DNA from: Alkalibacter rhizosphaerae
Lineage (GTDB): Bacteria; Bacillota; Clostridia; Eubacteriales; Alkalibacteraceae
Length of the DNA: 64,000 nt
Assembly: GCF_017352215.1 (NCBI RefSeq)
Contig: NZ_CP071444.1
Location: 868,001-932,000, forward strand
Direction of reading: 5' to 3'
The number at the start of each line of letters is the position of its first letter. Positions within the stretch are counted from its first letter, which is position 1. The notes under the pieces are model-generated. The model was given only the letters and a program-made list of their open reading frames with translations, was not told the origin of the DNA and ran no database searches. This document shows, piece after piece, positions 17,787 through 25,722 of this stretch. The position numbers and the translations under genes were made by a program.

Positions 17787-18455
17787 TTATAGATTATAGT
17801 AGGAAGCCTGCATGTTCAAATTTTCAGGCAATGTTGCTTTCGTCAGTACGACACCGATCAATTCCGCTCTTATTTCGCCTAATTGATCGATCACTTTAGC
17901 TGCATCCTCTATTTTGGTCCGATCTTCCTCTACCACCAACACAACTCCATCGCATGATCCGGCAATGATCGTTGCATCTGCGATCGCGCCATAGGTGGGC
18001 GTATCCACCACGATCCGGTCATAGGATCTTTTCAACTCTTCCAGCAAAGCAACGAATCGGCCCTTCTCCAACAATGCCGTCGACTCCAACGTGGGCTCTC
18101 CGGCCAATAGGATCTGCAAGCCGGTGGCAGGGTCTTCCATGATAGCATCGGTGACTCTTCCTTTTCCCTGCAACACATGTGTCAACCCCAGGTTGGTTTC
18201 CATGTTAAGATATTCTTTTATCCTGGATTTTCGCATGTCCCCATCAAGAAGGAGGACATTCTCGCCAACTTCATGCCAGCTTTTTGCATTATTATAAGCT
18301 AGAGTGGTTTTCCCTTCTTTTGGCAGGGTGCTGGTCACCATCAGGACCTACTTGTCTTTTCCAGAATTATTGATGGTTGCGATCAGGTTTTTATATGCTT
18401 CGGCCACAGTATACTCCGTTATTTCCACCTTCTTATTTTTCATCCACTTTTTCAT
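17787..18455 (-). pseudogene. cpsD: Capsule BY-kinase CpsD/CapB, interrupted by an in-frame stop
   Basis: From ATG 18455 (GAGGAGAAGC upstream) the frame reads MKKWMKNKKVEITEYTVAEA, then after NNSGKDK meets TAG at 18350-18348 and continues in the same frame with VLMVTSTLPKEGKTTLAYNN. Walker A (STLPKEGKTT), Walker A' (VLLLDGDMRK) and Walker B (RIVVDTPTYG) are all present, and the C terminus ends in a short Tyr pair (ASYYNL). These tyrosine kinases normally work with CpsC to control chain length. Restart at ATG 18341 would give 184 residues without the N terminus that contacts CpsC; no ribosome site is evident there. Confidence 0.85.
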
Positions 18456-18465
18456 AAGCTTCTCC

Positions 18466-19156
18466 TCACTTGGAATCCTTGTTGTCCTGTTTGGGAATGG
18501 CTCCCAATACCCTGACACCCAGTCTCTTTTCCACGTCTTCCATGGTTTTGATCCGATCAATGATATAATTCATGAAGAAGACCAGGAAGATGGTCCCCAT
18601 CAAACCAAAAACGATCCCAATGACTGTGTTGAGAACAAAATTGACGGGCTGTCGGACCTCGACCTTTTCTGTTGACAGTACGGCAGAACGTGTTATTGTG
18701 ACGGAGCCTGTTGCCATGGATCATTCCGCAAATCGCATGACTTGATCTGCCAAACCTTCTGCAATCCGGAGGGCCTCATCTCCACTTTGATCTTCGTATG
18801 TGACGAGCAAAGAATTGCTTTCCGGTTGCAGGGTACTTTCTGTATTACTTTGAATCTATGCTGCTTCCTTGGATAACTCTAATTCTTTCTTTACGGTATT
18901 TGCCACCATGTCGCTTTTCGGCAAAGCAGACAGTACCTCCAGCTGCAAAGGATATTCTGCCGGTTCTTCCAATTCTTCCGGCTATTCCAGGGTGATCTCC
19001 ACCACTGCCTTATAGTGGGTGATGGGCGGTTTCATAAAATACATGTCCACGCTGCCAAGTAGCACAATCGCCGCCAATACGTCAGTCCACTTAGCTATGA
19101 ACATCTTTTGCCAGAATTATAGCCAGTAATTCTTTCAGTTCGATCTCTTCTTCCAC
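18466..19156 (-). pseudogene. cpsC: Chain-length determinant CpsC/Wzz, broken by three stops and a frameshift
   Basis: Read on the - strand from GTG 19156 (VEEEIELKELLAIIL), a one-base frameshift near 19104-19110 moves the frame to MFIAKWTDVLAAIVLLGSVD (first membrane helix). The frame then stays open except for TAG at 18984-18982, TAG at 18858-18856 and TGA at 18723-18721. It ends with the second helix (VIGIVFGLMGTIFLVFF) and the cytoplasmic tail RIKTMEDVEKRLGVRVLGAI. This is the whole Wzz/CpsC layout, so the gene is a recent wreck. The adaptor for the BY-kinase is therefore absent as well. Confidence 0.88.
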
Positions 19157-19239
19157 GTTTCGATATCTTTCCTATCTCACGTTGCTCCTCCAAGTTCGTT
19201 ACGATTTTCAACTCTTGCATTCTCGTTTGCCAGTTAAAG

Positions 19240-19273
19240 ATTATACCACAGTAACCAGGTTAAATGAAGTCAA
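19240..19273 (-). promoter_or_regulatory. Candidate promoter of the capsule operon (extended -10)
   Basis: On the - strand TGGTATAAT (19248-19240) is an extended -10 box. A TTGACT lies 22 bp upstream (19273-19268), too far for a normal -35, so the extended -10 probably carries recognition. Between them lies the inverted repeat TAACC-T-GGTTA, a possible operator. It precedes the broken cpsC by about 85 bp. Confidence 0.5.
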
Positions 19274-19362
19274 CTTTACCATTATTTTCTTGTTTTCATA
19301 ACACCGATCGAAGTTTTTTAGGAATATTTACAGTTTGTATACCCTCTATCAACAAAAGCTGG

Positions 19363-19390
19363 TTGTTAAATTTGCTGAACATGATATAAT
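19363..19390 (+). promoter_or_regulatory. Candidate sigma-A promoter of the LCP gene
   Basis: TTGTTA at 19363-19368, 16 bp spacer, TATAAT at 19385-19390, about 60 bp before the preferred LCP start codon. Confidence 0.65.
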
Positions 19391-19450
19391 TTTAAAGTGT
19401 CAAAACATGAATGTGAAATAGGAATCTATTTGAAAAAAGCAGGTGACAAA

Positions 19451-20521
19451 ATGCCCAGTGCAGCAAGAATAAGAAAGAACCAAAAGGAAAAAAAGAAAAG
19501 ACAAAGAAGGCGCCGGATCCTGATCGGCGTATTTATCGGAATCTTGGTATTGTTCGTTGGCGTGTATGCCTATTTAAGTTCTCTTCTTGGTCAAGCGGAT
19601 CAGGTGGATATCGATGAAAGTGACTTGGGGCTCGTGGAAGACCCGGGAAAAGTAGATATAAACCTCTCCAATAAAAACATCGTAAATATCGCTTTATTTG
19701 GGATCGATACGCGTAATGGCGACTACAGTAATTCATTGTCTGACACCATATTGATCGCCACTTTAGATTTTGACCATAAAAAGCTAAAGCTAACATCGGT
19801 CATGCGTGATACTTTTGCCAGCATTCCAGATAAAGACTACAAAAAAATTAACAGTGCTTTTGCGTACGGTGGACCAACTCTCGCCATCAAAACACTTAAT
19901 ACAAATTACGACATGAATATAACAGATTTCGCAACTGTAAATTTCGAGGCAATGGAAAAAATCGTGGATGCCGTTGGTGGTGTAGAAATTGATATTAAAC
20001 CGTATGAATTAAATGAAATCAACGTTGCTATTAATCATCAAAATAAAAATATTGGTACAAATACACAGAAATTAGAATCATCTGGAAGACAAGTATTAGA
20101 CGGTGGTCAAGCGCTCGCTTACAGCCGTATCCGAAAAGTAGGCAATGCCGATTTCGAACGTACTGAACGCCAACGAACCGTCCTGGAACAAGTACTCAAC
20201 AAAGTCCTGAAAGACCGGTCTATCACCAAAGCCATGCGCTTTGCAGACAGTTTGCTGCCTTACGTACAAACCAGCATGTCCCGCAGTGAGATCTTAAGCA
20301 TCGGAACCAAAGTAATGACTTCCGGAACCACTAATTTGGTAAATACTCGGATCCCCTTGGATGACCATGTGAAAAACGCCACCATTAACGGCGGTGCTGT
20401 GTTGCTACCAACTTCTTTGATCGACAATGTTGCTTACCTGCACAACTTCATCTACGAAAACGATGAATTCGAGCCAAGTGACCGCTTGCAGGACATCAAC
20501 GATACCATGGCACAATACTAA
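19451..20521 (+). CDS. LytR-CpsA-Psr (LCP) family cell-wall polymer ligase
   Basis: 356 residues from ATG 19451 (AGGTGA at 19441-19446); a longer frame starts at 19397 without support. A very basic cytoplasmic N terminus (KKKRQRRRR) precedes one membrane helix (residues ~23-45). The extracellular LCP domain shows NIALFGIDTRNGDYSNS, TSVMRDTFASIPD, INSAFAYGGP, VNFEAMEKIVDAVGGVEIDI and AYSRIRKVGNADFERTERQR with the conserved arginines. LCP enzymes move undecaprenyl-pyrophosphate-linked polymers (teichoic acid, capsule) onto peptidoglycan. Its position next to the capsule operon, read the other way, suggests it anchors that polymer. Confidence 0.92.
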   Translation: MPSAARIRKNQKEKKKRQRRRRILIGVFIGILVLFVGVYAYLSSLLGQADQVDIDESDLGLVEDPGKVDINLSNKNIVNIALFGIDTRNGDYSNSLSDTILIATLDFDHKKLKLTSVMRDTFASIPDKDYKKINSAFAYGGPTLAIKTLNTNYDMNITDFATVNFEAMEKIVDAVGGVEIDIKPYELNEINVAINHQNKNIGTNTQKLESSGRQVLDGGQALAYSRIRKVGNADFERTERQRTVLEQVLNKVLKDRSITKAMRFADSLLPYVQTSMSRSEILSIGTKVMTSGTTNLVNTRIPLDDHVKNATINGGAVLLPTSLIDNVAYLHNFIYENDEFEPSDRLQDINDTMAQY

Positions 20522-20535
20522 AACTATGTATAACA

Positions 20536-20580
20536 AAGAGGCCGCCTCAGATTTTTTTCTGAGACGACCTCTTCTTTTTT
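20536..20580 (+). terminator. Intrinsic terminator after the LCP gene
   Basis: Stem GAGGCCGCCTCAG / CTGAGACGACCTC around a T-rich loop, followed by CTTCTTTTTT. It begins 15 bp after the LCP stop. Confidence 0.8.
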
Positions 20581-20655
20581 CGCATCTTTGTGCTATATAT
20601 TTATATAGGTTGACGATTCTATTCGACCTAACTTGTCATATTTGGTTCATTCTTC

Positions 20656-20874
20656 TTACAGGCTCAGTTCCGTGATATCCGTGGACACCAACTGGGCACT
20701 CACCTTTTCCGCCATGGGGGATCCGCTGGGCTGGAAGATCTGGGTCGCGATCACTTGATCCATGAAGGCCGCCGCTTCCACTCCCGTCACGTCGGTCCGG
20801 GCATCTGGGATGGACATCTTTGCGTTGTATCCATCGGCCCGTTTAAAATTCAGATCCAATTTCATTTCTGCCAT
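20656..20874 (-). CDS. DUF2922 domain protein
   Basis: 72 residues from ATG 20874 (MAEMKLDLNFKRADGYNA), 7 nt after GGAG; an ATG six bases further up is too close to that site. The pattern F-x-x-A-D-G ... S-I-P-D-A-R and the C-terminal VSAQLVSTDITELSL fit DUF2922, a small beta-rich family of unknown function found in Clostridia. It pairs with the DUF1659 gene 55 bp upstream, as commonly seen, so the two probably act together. Confidence 0.8.
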   Translation of the reverse strand: MAEMKLDLNFKRADGYNAKMSIPDARTDVTGVEAAAFMDQVIATQIFQPSGSPMAEKVSAQLVSTDITELSL

Positions 20875-20929
20875 ATTCATTCTCCTTTCTCATCGTATTT
20901 CAACTCTATGTCACGATCGTAGGCTTTCC

Positions 20930-21154
20930 TTACACCTGGATGAGGATCGTTTCCTCCAGCTTGTGGACTCCTTCCAAGGTTCTGGTCTGAAGGCCCGCCA
21001 GTGTAGTTGCCACGTCGTAAATGTCCTGGTCTGCTGCCGCCGTGTTCACGTTGGCATAAGTCTTGCTTTTGACGATGGGTTCTCCCTTTTCGTTGAGGCC
21101 CCCATCCAGCTTCAGTACCATCTTGGTGCCAAATTTCATGGTTTCAACTGCCAT
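20930..21154 (-). CDS. DUF1659 domain protein
   Basis: 74 residues, beginning MAVETMKFGTKMVLKLDGGL, with KTYANVNTAAADQDIYDVATTLAGLQ and the ending LEETILIQV, which fits DUF1659. Function unknown. A strong ribosome site (AAAGGGGGTG) precedes the ATG. Operon with the DUF2922 gene. Confidence 0.8.
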   Translation of the reverse strand: MAVETMKFGTKMVLKLDGGLNEKGEPIVKSKTYANVNTAAADQDIYDVATTLAGLQTRTLEGVHKLEETILIQV

Positions 21155-21338
21155 ATTTTCACCCCCTTTCTTTCTACATCTATTAAATAGAAATAAAGGA
21201 AAAAAGAAACCCTGTTTTTTGTGAAAATTTTATTTAAATGCAGTCAAAAAATAGTGGAAATCCTGTCACTCATGGGTTAAACTAATAATTGACGTCAAAT
21301 TGAACACATTAAAAATATACTGTGACAAGGAGAATTCT

Positions 21339-21893
21339 ATGAAACGCGACTTTTTCAGGGAGTATTCTATACGACCCGAAGACACCCTCTACTTTATGCC
21401 TGCCGATCCTGTGGGCAAAAGAAAAAGCACCATCATCCACACCGTCAGCGGTGAGACCATTGTGCCCTATCAAGTTAAAACCGTATTGAAAAAATACCAG
21501 ATGCTTTCCAGCATCAACCAGCATTTTGTAGGTCAGGTGGTTTTTGATGCCACCCGGAAAAAGATGCTCTATCCCCTACCCATTCGCCCCAACATCGTTT
21601 TGATCCCGGTAAAGACCCGGTTGAAAAATGCGAAAAGGGGCACCTACGGGTACATGAACCTGCCACATATCCAAAAGATCGGTCCTTCCGGTGTGCTGGA
21701 ATCTCGTTCCCGCATCCTTTTTCAAAATCAGACCAGCTTGCTAAGCTCTCAGAATACTCGCAGTCTGGAGCAAAATTTCCTCTGTGCCAAATACCTGCAA
21801 AATCACTATTTTGCCAAATGTGCGGAAGCCGGGATCTCCTACGACATTATCGGCTCCCTTATGACAACATTCCCAGAATGGGAACAAGAATAA
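21339..21893 (+). CDS. ComK-like competence transcription factor (tentative)
   Basis: 184 residues from ATG 21339, 6 nt after AAGGAG; an upstream TTG at 21300 has no site. The blocks VGQVVFDATRKKMLYPLPIR and LFQNQTSLLSSQNTRSLEQN line up by eye with the ComK family (the 'P-x-x-ID...FPT' and 'S-x-x-S-x-x-NQ-x-R' regions). ComK activates DNA-uptake genes in Bacillus; distant members occur in other Firmicutes. No competence genes are nearby. It converges with tagO, the stops being only 2 bp apart. If not ComK, it is an orphan hypothetical. Confidence 0.55.
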   Translation: MKRDFFREYSIRPEDTLYFMPADPVGKRKSTIIHTVSGETIVPYQVKTVLKKYQMLSSINQHFVGQVVFDATRKKMLYPLPIRPNIVLIPVKTRLKNAKRGTYGYMNLPHIQKIGPSGVLESRSRILFQNQTSLLSSQNTRSLEQNFLCAKYLQNHYFAKCAEAGISYDIIGSLMTTFPEWEQE

Positions 21894-21895
21894 TG

Positions 21896-22969
21896 CTAAT
21901 GGCCATCATCAAGGCCAGGGCCCCGGTGATCATCCGTTTCGTCTTGTTGTTCAACATGTTTTAGGTCCATTCCTTTCTTCAGTAGTTTTCTGGAACACAT
22001 CCGAACCACAACGTAAGCCACCAGCATGATGGACAGGCCGACGGTGGTGGATATGGTATTGTATACAACGGCAACGGCACTGAAAAAAATGCTGATGCCG
22101 TAAATGATCAGTACTGTCTTGGTCTGGGACTCGTTCAACCGCATTAGGACGTGGTGAAGGTGTCCCCGATCCGCCTGGGTCATGGGCTTGCCCTGCAGCT
22201 TCCGCCGAACCATGGCAAAGAAGGTGTCGAAGACAGGGACCCCTAAAATAATGATGGGCACCACGAAAGAGATGAAGGTGGCGTTTCGAAAGCCCATCAT
22301 GGCCATGACGGCGATGATATAACCCAGGAACATGGCCCCCGTATCCCCCATGAAGATCTTTGCCGGATGGAAATTATAGATCAAAAAGCCCATGGTGCTC
22401 CCTGCCAAAATCAGGGCGTAGGTCATGATGAAGTAATCGTTCAAGGGAGCCGCCAGGATGTACATGGTCAAGAACGTGATGGAGCTGACGCCGGAGGCCA
22501 GGCCGTCCAGACCGTCGATCAGGTTGATGGCATTGGTCATTCCTACGATCCAGATAAAGGCAATGACATAGCCTGCGTATCCCGGATCCACCCACCCAAT
22601 GAAAGGCAGGATGAAAGATTTAAAATGGACCTGTCCATAAAAGATGGCTATGGCAGCCGCCACAAACTGGAACAGGAGCTTCCATTTGGGCTTGAGGCCC
22701 ACCAGATCGTCCAGGATCCCTGCAGCCAAAATCACCAAGCCGCCCAGGAAGATCCCCTTGAACTGAAAATGGGGATAGTTGAAAAACAGGTGCCCCAGGT
22801 AAAAGGCGCCAAAAATAGCCAGGCCGCCCAAAGTGGGCATCTGTTTTGCATGCACTTTCCGGTGGTTCGGTTTGTCCACGGCTCCCACCATGACGGCAAG
22901 CCGGGCGATCACCGGTGTCAGGGCCATGGACAGGCCCAGGCAGGACAGGTAAATGAGAATGGGGTTCAT
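21896..22969 (-). CDS. tagO: Undecaprenyl-phosphate GlcNAc-1-phosphate transferase (TagO/WecA)
   Basis: 357 residues, about ten membrane segments. Cytoplasmic motifs are all visible: HRKVHAKQMPTLGG, GILDDLVGLKPKWK (DD pair), NAINLIDGLDGLASG, FMGDTGAMFLG and GHLHHVLMRL. It transfers GlcNAc-1-phosphate to undecaprenyl phosphate, the committed first step of wall teichoic acid synthesis. Last gene of the teichoic acid operon that runs leftwards from 32.3 kb. Confidence 0.93.
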   Translation of the reverse strand: MNPILIYLSCLGLSMALTPVIARLAVMVGAVDKPNHRKVHAKQMPTLGGLAIFGAFYLGHLFFNYPHFQFKGIFLGGLVILAAGILDDLVGLKPKWKLLFQFVAAAIAIFYGQVHFKSFILPFIGWVDPGYAGYVIAFIWIVGMTNAINLIDGLDGLASGVSSITFLTMYILAAPLNDYFIMTYALILAGSTMGFLIYNFHPAKIFMGDTGAMFLGYIIAVMAMMGFRNATFISFVVPIIILGVPVFDTFFAMVRRKLQGKPMTQADRGHLHHVLMRLNESQTKTVLIIYGISIFFSAVAVVYNTISTTVGLSIMLVAYVVVRMCSRKLLKKGMDLKHVEQQDETDDHRGPGLDDGH

Positions 22970-22990
22970 GATTGGTCCTCTCTGCAGGCG

Positions 22991-23857
22991 TTAGAGTTTG
23001 AGTCCTTTCAAATAGGCGGCAAACTCTTCCTTGATATCGTCGCGTCGCAAGGCGTATTCCACCGTTGCTTCCAAAAATCCAAGCTTGTTTCCCACATCGT
23101 ATCGCTTTCCTTCGAAATCATAAGCGAACATGGCTTCCCGGCCGGCAAGGATCTTCAGCCCGTCGGTGAGTTGGATCTCGCCTCCTGCACCTCTGGGAGT
23201 GGTCTCCAGGATCTCAAAGATGGCCGGTGTGATGATGTATCGTCCCAAAATAGCCACATTGGTGGGAGCTTCCTCCCGCTTGGGTTTTTCCACCAGATCG
23301 TCCACCGTATAAAGACGGGGACCGATCTTCTCCCCCGACACGATGCCGTATTTGTTCACATCCTCCGGCGCCACGCTTTGGACGCCCAGTACGGAGGCTT
23401 TTTTCGTGTCATACACATCCATCAACTGCTTCAATGCCGGTTTTTCCGGATTGTATACCACATCGTCACCCAGCAAGACGGCAAAGGGTTCGTTACCCAC
23501 AAAAGTCTTGGCGCACAGGACGGCATGTCCCAATCCCAGGGGTTCCTTTTGTCTGACGTAATTGATGTTGACCATCTCGGAGATCTCCCGGACCATTTTC
23601 AAAAGATCCTGCTTATTCTTTTGCTCCAGTTCCAGCTCCAGCTCCACGGACTTGTCAAAATGGTCTTCAATGGCCCGTTTGCTTCGTCCGGTGACGATCA
23701 AAATCTCTTCAATGCCGCTGGCCATGGCCTCCTCGATGATGTATTGGATGGTGGGCTTGTCCACGATGGGCAGCATTTCCTTGGGCATGGCCTTGGTGGC
23801 CGGTAAAAAACGGGTCCCCAGTCCTGCTGCGGGGATAATGGCTTTACGTACGGTCAT
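22991..23857 (-). CDS. galU: UTP-glucose-1-phosphate uridylyltransferase
   Basis: 288 residues. IPAAGLGTRFLPATKAMPKE is the GalU signature with catalytic Arg and Lys; AVLLGDDVVYNPE and VEKPKREEAPTN follow. It makes UDP-glucose. Within this operon UDP-glucose is probably used to glycosylate the teichoic acid or its lipid anchor, besides general roles. Confidence 0.95.
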   Translation of the reverse strand: MTVRKAIIPAAGLGTRFLPATKAMPKEMLPIVDKPTIQYIIEEAMASGIEEILIVTGRSKRAIEDHFDKSVELELELEQKNKQDLLKMVREISEMVNINYVRQKEPLGLGHAVLCAKTFVGNEPFAVLLGDDVVYNPEKPALKQLMDVYDTKKASVLGVQSVAPEDVNKYGIVSGEKIGPRLYTVDDLVEKPKREEAPTNVAILGRYIITPAIFEILETTPRGAGGEIQLTDGLKILAGREAMFAYDFEGKRYDVGNKLGFLEATVEYALRRDDIKEEFAAYLKGLKL

Positions 23858-23900
23858 TTCCTCACTCCCTTTTATTTTTCATTTCCTTGTTTCTTCATTT

Positions 23901-24998
23901 CTATTGATCCTGGTTCAGTGCCAGGTAGATCTTCCCCCAGTAATCCTTGGATGCGGCAAAGTCAAAGGCCAGATTCAGATCCTTTGGCTCCTTGATCACA
24001 AATGCCGGGGTGGAATGGAGGGCCAGCAGGGTCTCCTGAAAGTCCGGATCCTCCATGTGCTCCATCACCGTCTTGTAGTTGATCCGGCTGCTTCGGCTAC
24101 TTCCTATGAGATGGAGCCCCTTTTCCAGCACGTCCCGGGTGTTGATGGGCACATCTTCTTCGCTGACCCCCATCAGGACCAGCATCCCTCCCGGAAGCAT
24201 CTGGCGAATGGCGATGTCCGCAGCCTGGGTGATCCCCTTTCCTCCGACGCACTCGAAAGCCAGGGCGAAATCCCCGGGGATCTCTTCTCCCAAAAGGTGG
24301 GTCGTTGCGTTTTTAAAGTGAACCAGTTTTTCTTCCGATTTCCCCACCACATGGATGTTTTCCTTGGGCAGGTGGAATATGTGGTGTAATACAGCGTACA
24401 GGCAGTAGCCTACAGGGCCGTCTCCGAAGAGAAGGACCTTGGACTTGCTGCTCAGCTTTTCCGCCAGATAAGCCTTATATGCGGCGTTGTAGCAGACCGT
24501 CACCAGTTCCGAGAGAACCGCCACCTCGTCGGGAACGGTCTCCGGGATCTTGACGGCGCACAGACCCGGGTGGACCAGCCGGTCCTGGGTCATGCCGTCG
24601 TATCCGCTGGAGAGGAAGTGGACGTTGCTGCAGTGGTTTTCAAAGTGGACCCCCTGCTTGCAGGCCACGCAGCAGTCTTCCGGCGTGGGATACTTTTGAG
24701 GATCGTGGATGTATCCCGGGATGTTGGGAACGATGACCACCCGGTCCCCTTTTCGGTGGCCGTTCTGGCTGTCCTGAAGGACCACGCCGATCCCTTCGTG
24801 AAGGAGGGCCATGGGCAACTTCTTCTCCAGGGCTTCCGGTCGTCGGTTCCCCGTATAATAGCGAAGGTCTGCAGCGCAGATGCAGGCCAAAGTAGGCCGG
24901 ATCACCAGGTCGCTGTCCCTTTTCTCTTTTATTTTTTCCACCAGCTCAAACCGGTAGGGTTTGATCAGCTGGGTCACTTTCGTTTGTACAGTGTTCAT
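23901..24998 (-). CDS. tarJ: Ribulose-5-phosphate reductase TarJ (zinc alcohol dehydrogenase family)
   Basis: 365 residues of the medium-chain dehydrogenase family: a Cys in CICAADLRYYTG and MALLHEGIGVV in the catalytic domain, a Cys cluster CCVACKQGVHFENHC, and the Rossmann motif VLLFGDGPVGYCLYA. Coupled by a 4-bp overlap to the cytidylyltransferase gene, as tarJ is to tarI. It reduces ribulose-5-phosphate to ribitol-5-phosphate with NADPH. The pairing, more than the sequence, distinguishes it from other dehydrogenases. Confidence 0.85.
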   Translation of the reverse strand: MNTVQTKVTQLIKPYRFELVEKIKEKRDSDLVIRPTLACICAADLRYYTGNRRPEALEKKLPMALLHEGIGVVLQDSQNGHRKGDRVVIVPNIPGYIHDPQKYPTPEDCCVACKQGVHFENHCSNVHFLSSGYDGMTQDRLVHPGLCAVKIPETVPDEVAVLSELVTVCYNAAYKAYLAEKLSSKSKVLLFGDGPVGYCLYAVLHHIFHLPKENIHVVGKSEEKLVHFKNATTHLLGEEIPGDFALAFECVGGKGITQAADIAIRQMLPGGMLVLMGVSEEDVPINTRDVLEKGLHLIGSSRSSRINYKTVMEHMEDPDFQETLLALHSTPAFVIKEPKDLNLAFDFAASKDYWGKIYLALNQDQ

Positions 24999-25711
24999 GA
25001 CTTCTCTTCTTTCTTGCGGTTTCTCGCATTGTAGATTTTTTCAAACAATTCAATGTCCTCCTGGGTGGTCAGCTTCTTGTTGTCGTAGCTGTCCATGACC
25101 ACCTTCACGGGAAGACCCAACCGGTAGACCAGCCGAACGTCGTCGGTGGTTTGGGTGAAATGGTCTTCCATGGCCTTTTCATGGGCCTGGACGATCAGGT
25201 CATACTGGAAGGTCTGGGGCATAAGGCCGTTGTAGAGCAAGTCCCGATCCGGCATGCCGATGATCATCCCGTCCTGGACCTGAAGCATGGTGTCCGTGGT
25301 CTTGACCGCCGTATCCACCGCTCCGTGGATCACCGCTTCGTCAATGGTCTCGTTGACCATGGTCTCCCCGATGAAGGGACGGACCGCTTCGTGGATCACC
25401 ACGATTTTGGGGGCCTTCTCTTTTAAGGCCATCAATCCGTTGTAGGTGGACATTTGCCGGGTCTCCCCGCCCTCGGTAAGGATCACCGGTTTTTGAAAGG
25501 AATACCGGGAAAACAGGTCTCTGGCATAGTCCATGTAGTGGGGGTTCATGACCACCACCAGATCGTCGATGCGGCTGCAGTCGTCCAGCACACGCATGGT
25601 GTGGATGATCAGGGGATCTCCGTCAAACACGATGAACTGCTTGGGAAGTTCTCCTCCCATCCGCTCCCCTTTGCCGGCAGACAGTAAAATACAAGATGCG
25701 GTTGTCTTCAT
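24995..25711 (-). CDS. tarI: Ribitol-5-phosphate cytidylyltransferase TarI (IspD-like)
   Basis: 238 residues. LLSAGKGERMGGELPKQFIV is the IspD/TarI nucleotide motif and VIHEAVRPFI the central signature. Coupling with tarJ and three polyol-phosphate polymerases makes CDP-ribitol synthesis the probable job, rather than the isoprenoid step of IspD. It indicates a poly(ribitol-phosphate) wall polymer. Confidence 0.87.
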   Translation of the reverse strand: MKTTASCILLSAGKGERMGGELPKQFIVFDGDPLIIHTMRVLDDCSRIDDLVVVMNPHYMDYARDLFSRYSFQKPVILTEGGETRQMSTYNGLMALKEKAPKIVVIHEAVRPFIGETMVNETIDEAVIHGAVDTAVKTTDTMLQVQDGMIIGMPDRDLLYNGLMPQTFQYDLIVQAHEKAMEDHFTQTTDDVRLVYRLGLPVKVVMDSYDNKKLTTQEDIELFEKIYNARNRKKEEKS

Positions 25712-25722
25712 AAGTCTCTCCT

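Noticed and set aside
18348-18984. Read-through or recoding of the TAG codons in cpsC/cpsD
   Set aside because: A TGA and a frameshift are also present and RF1 is intact, so simple decay is more likely.
22367-23806. 479-codon + strand frame opposite tagO and galU
   Set aside because: Low-complexity His/Gln/Val-rich translation with no domain; it is the mirror of two well-supported genes in GC-rich DNA.
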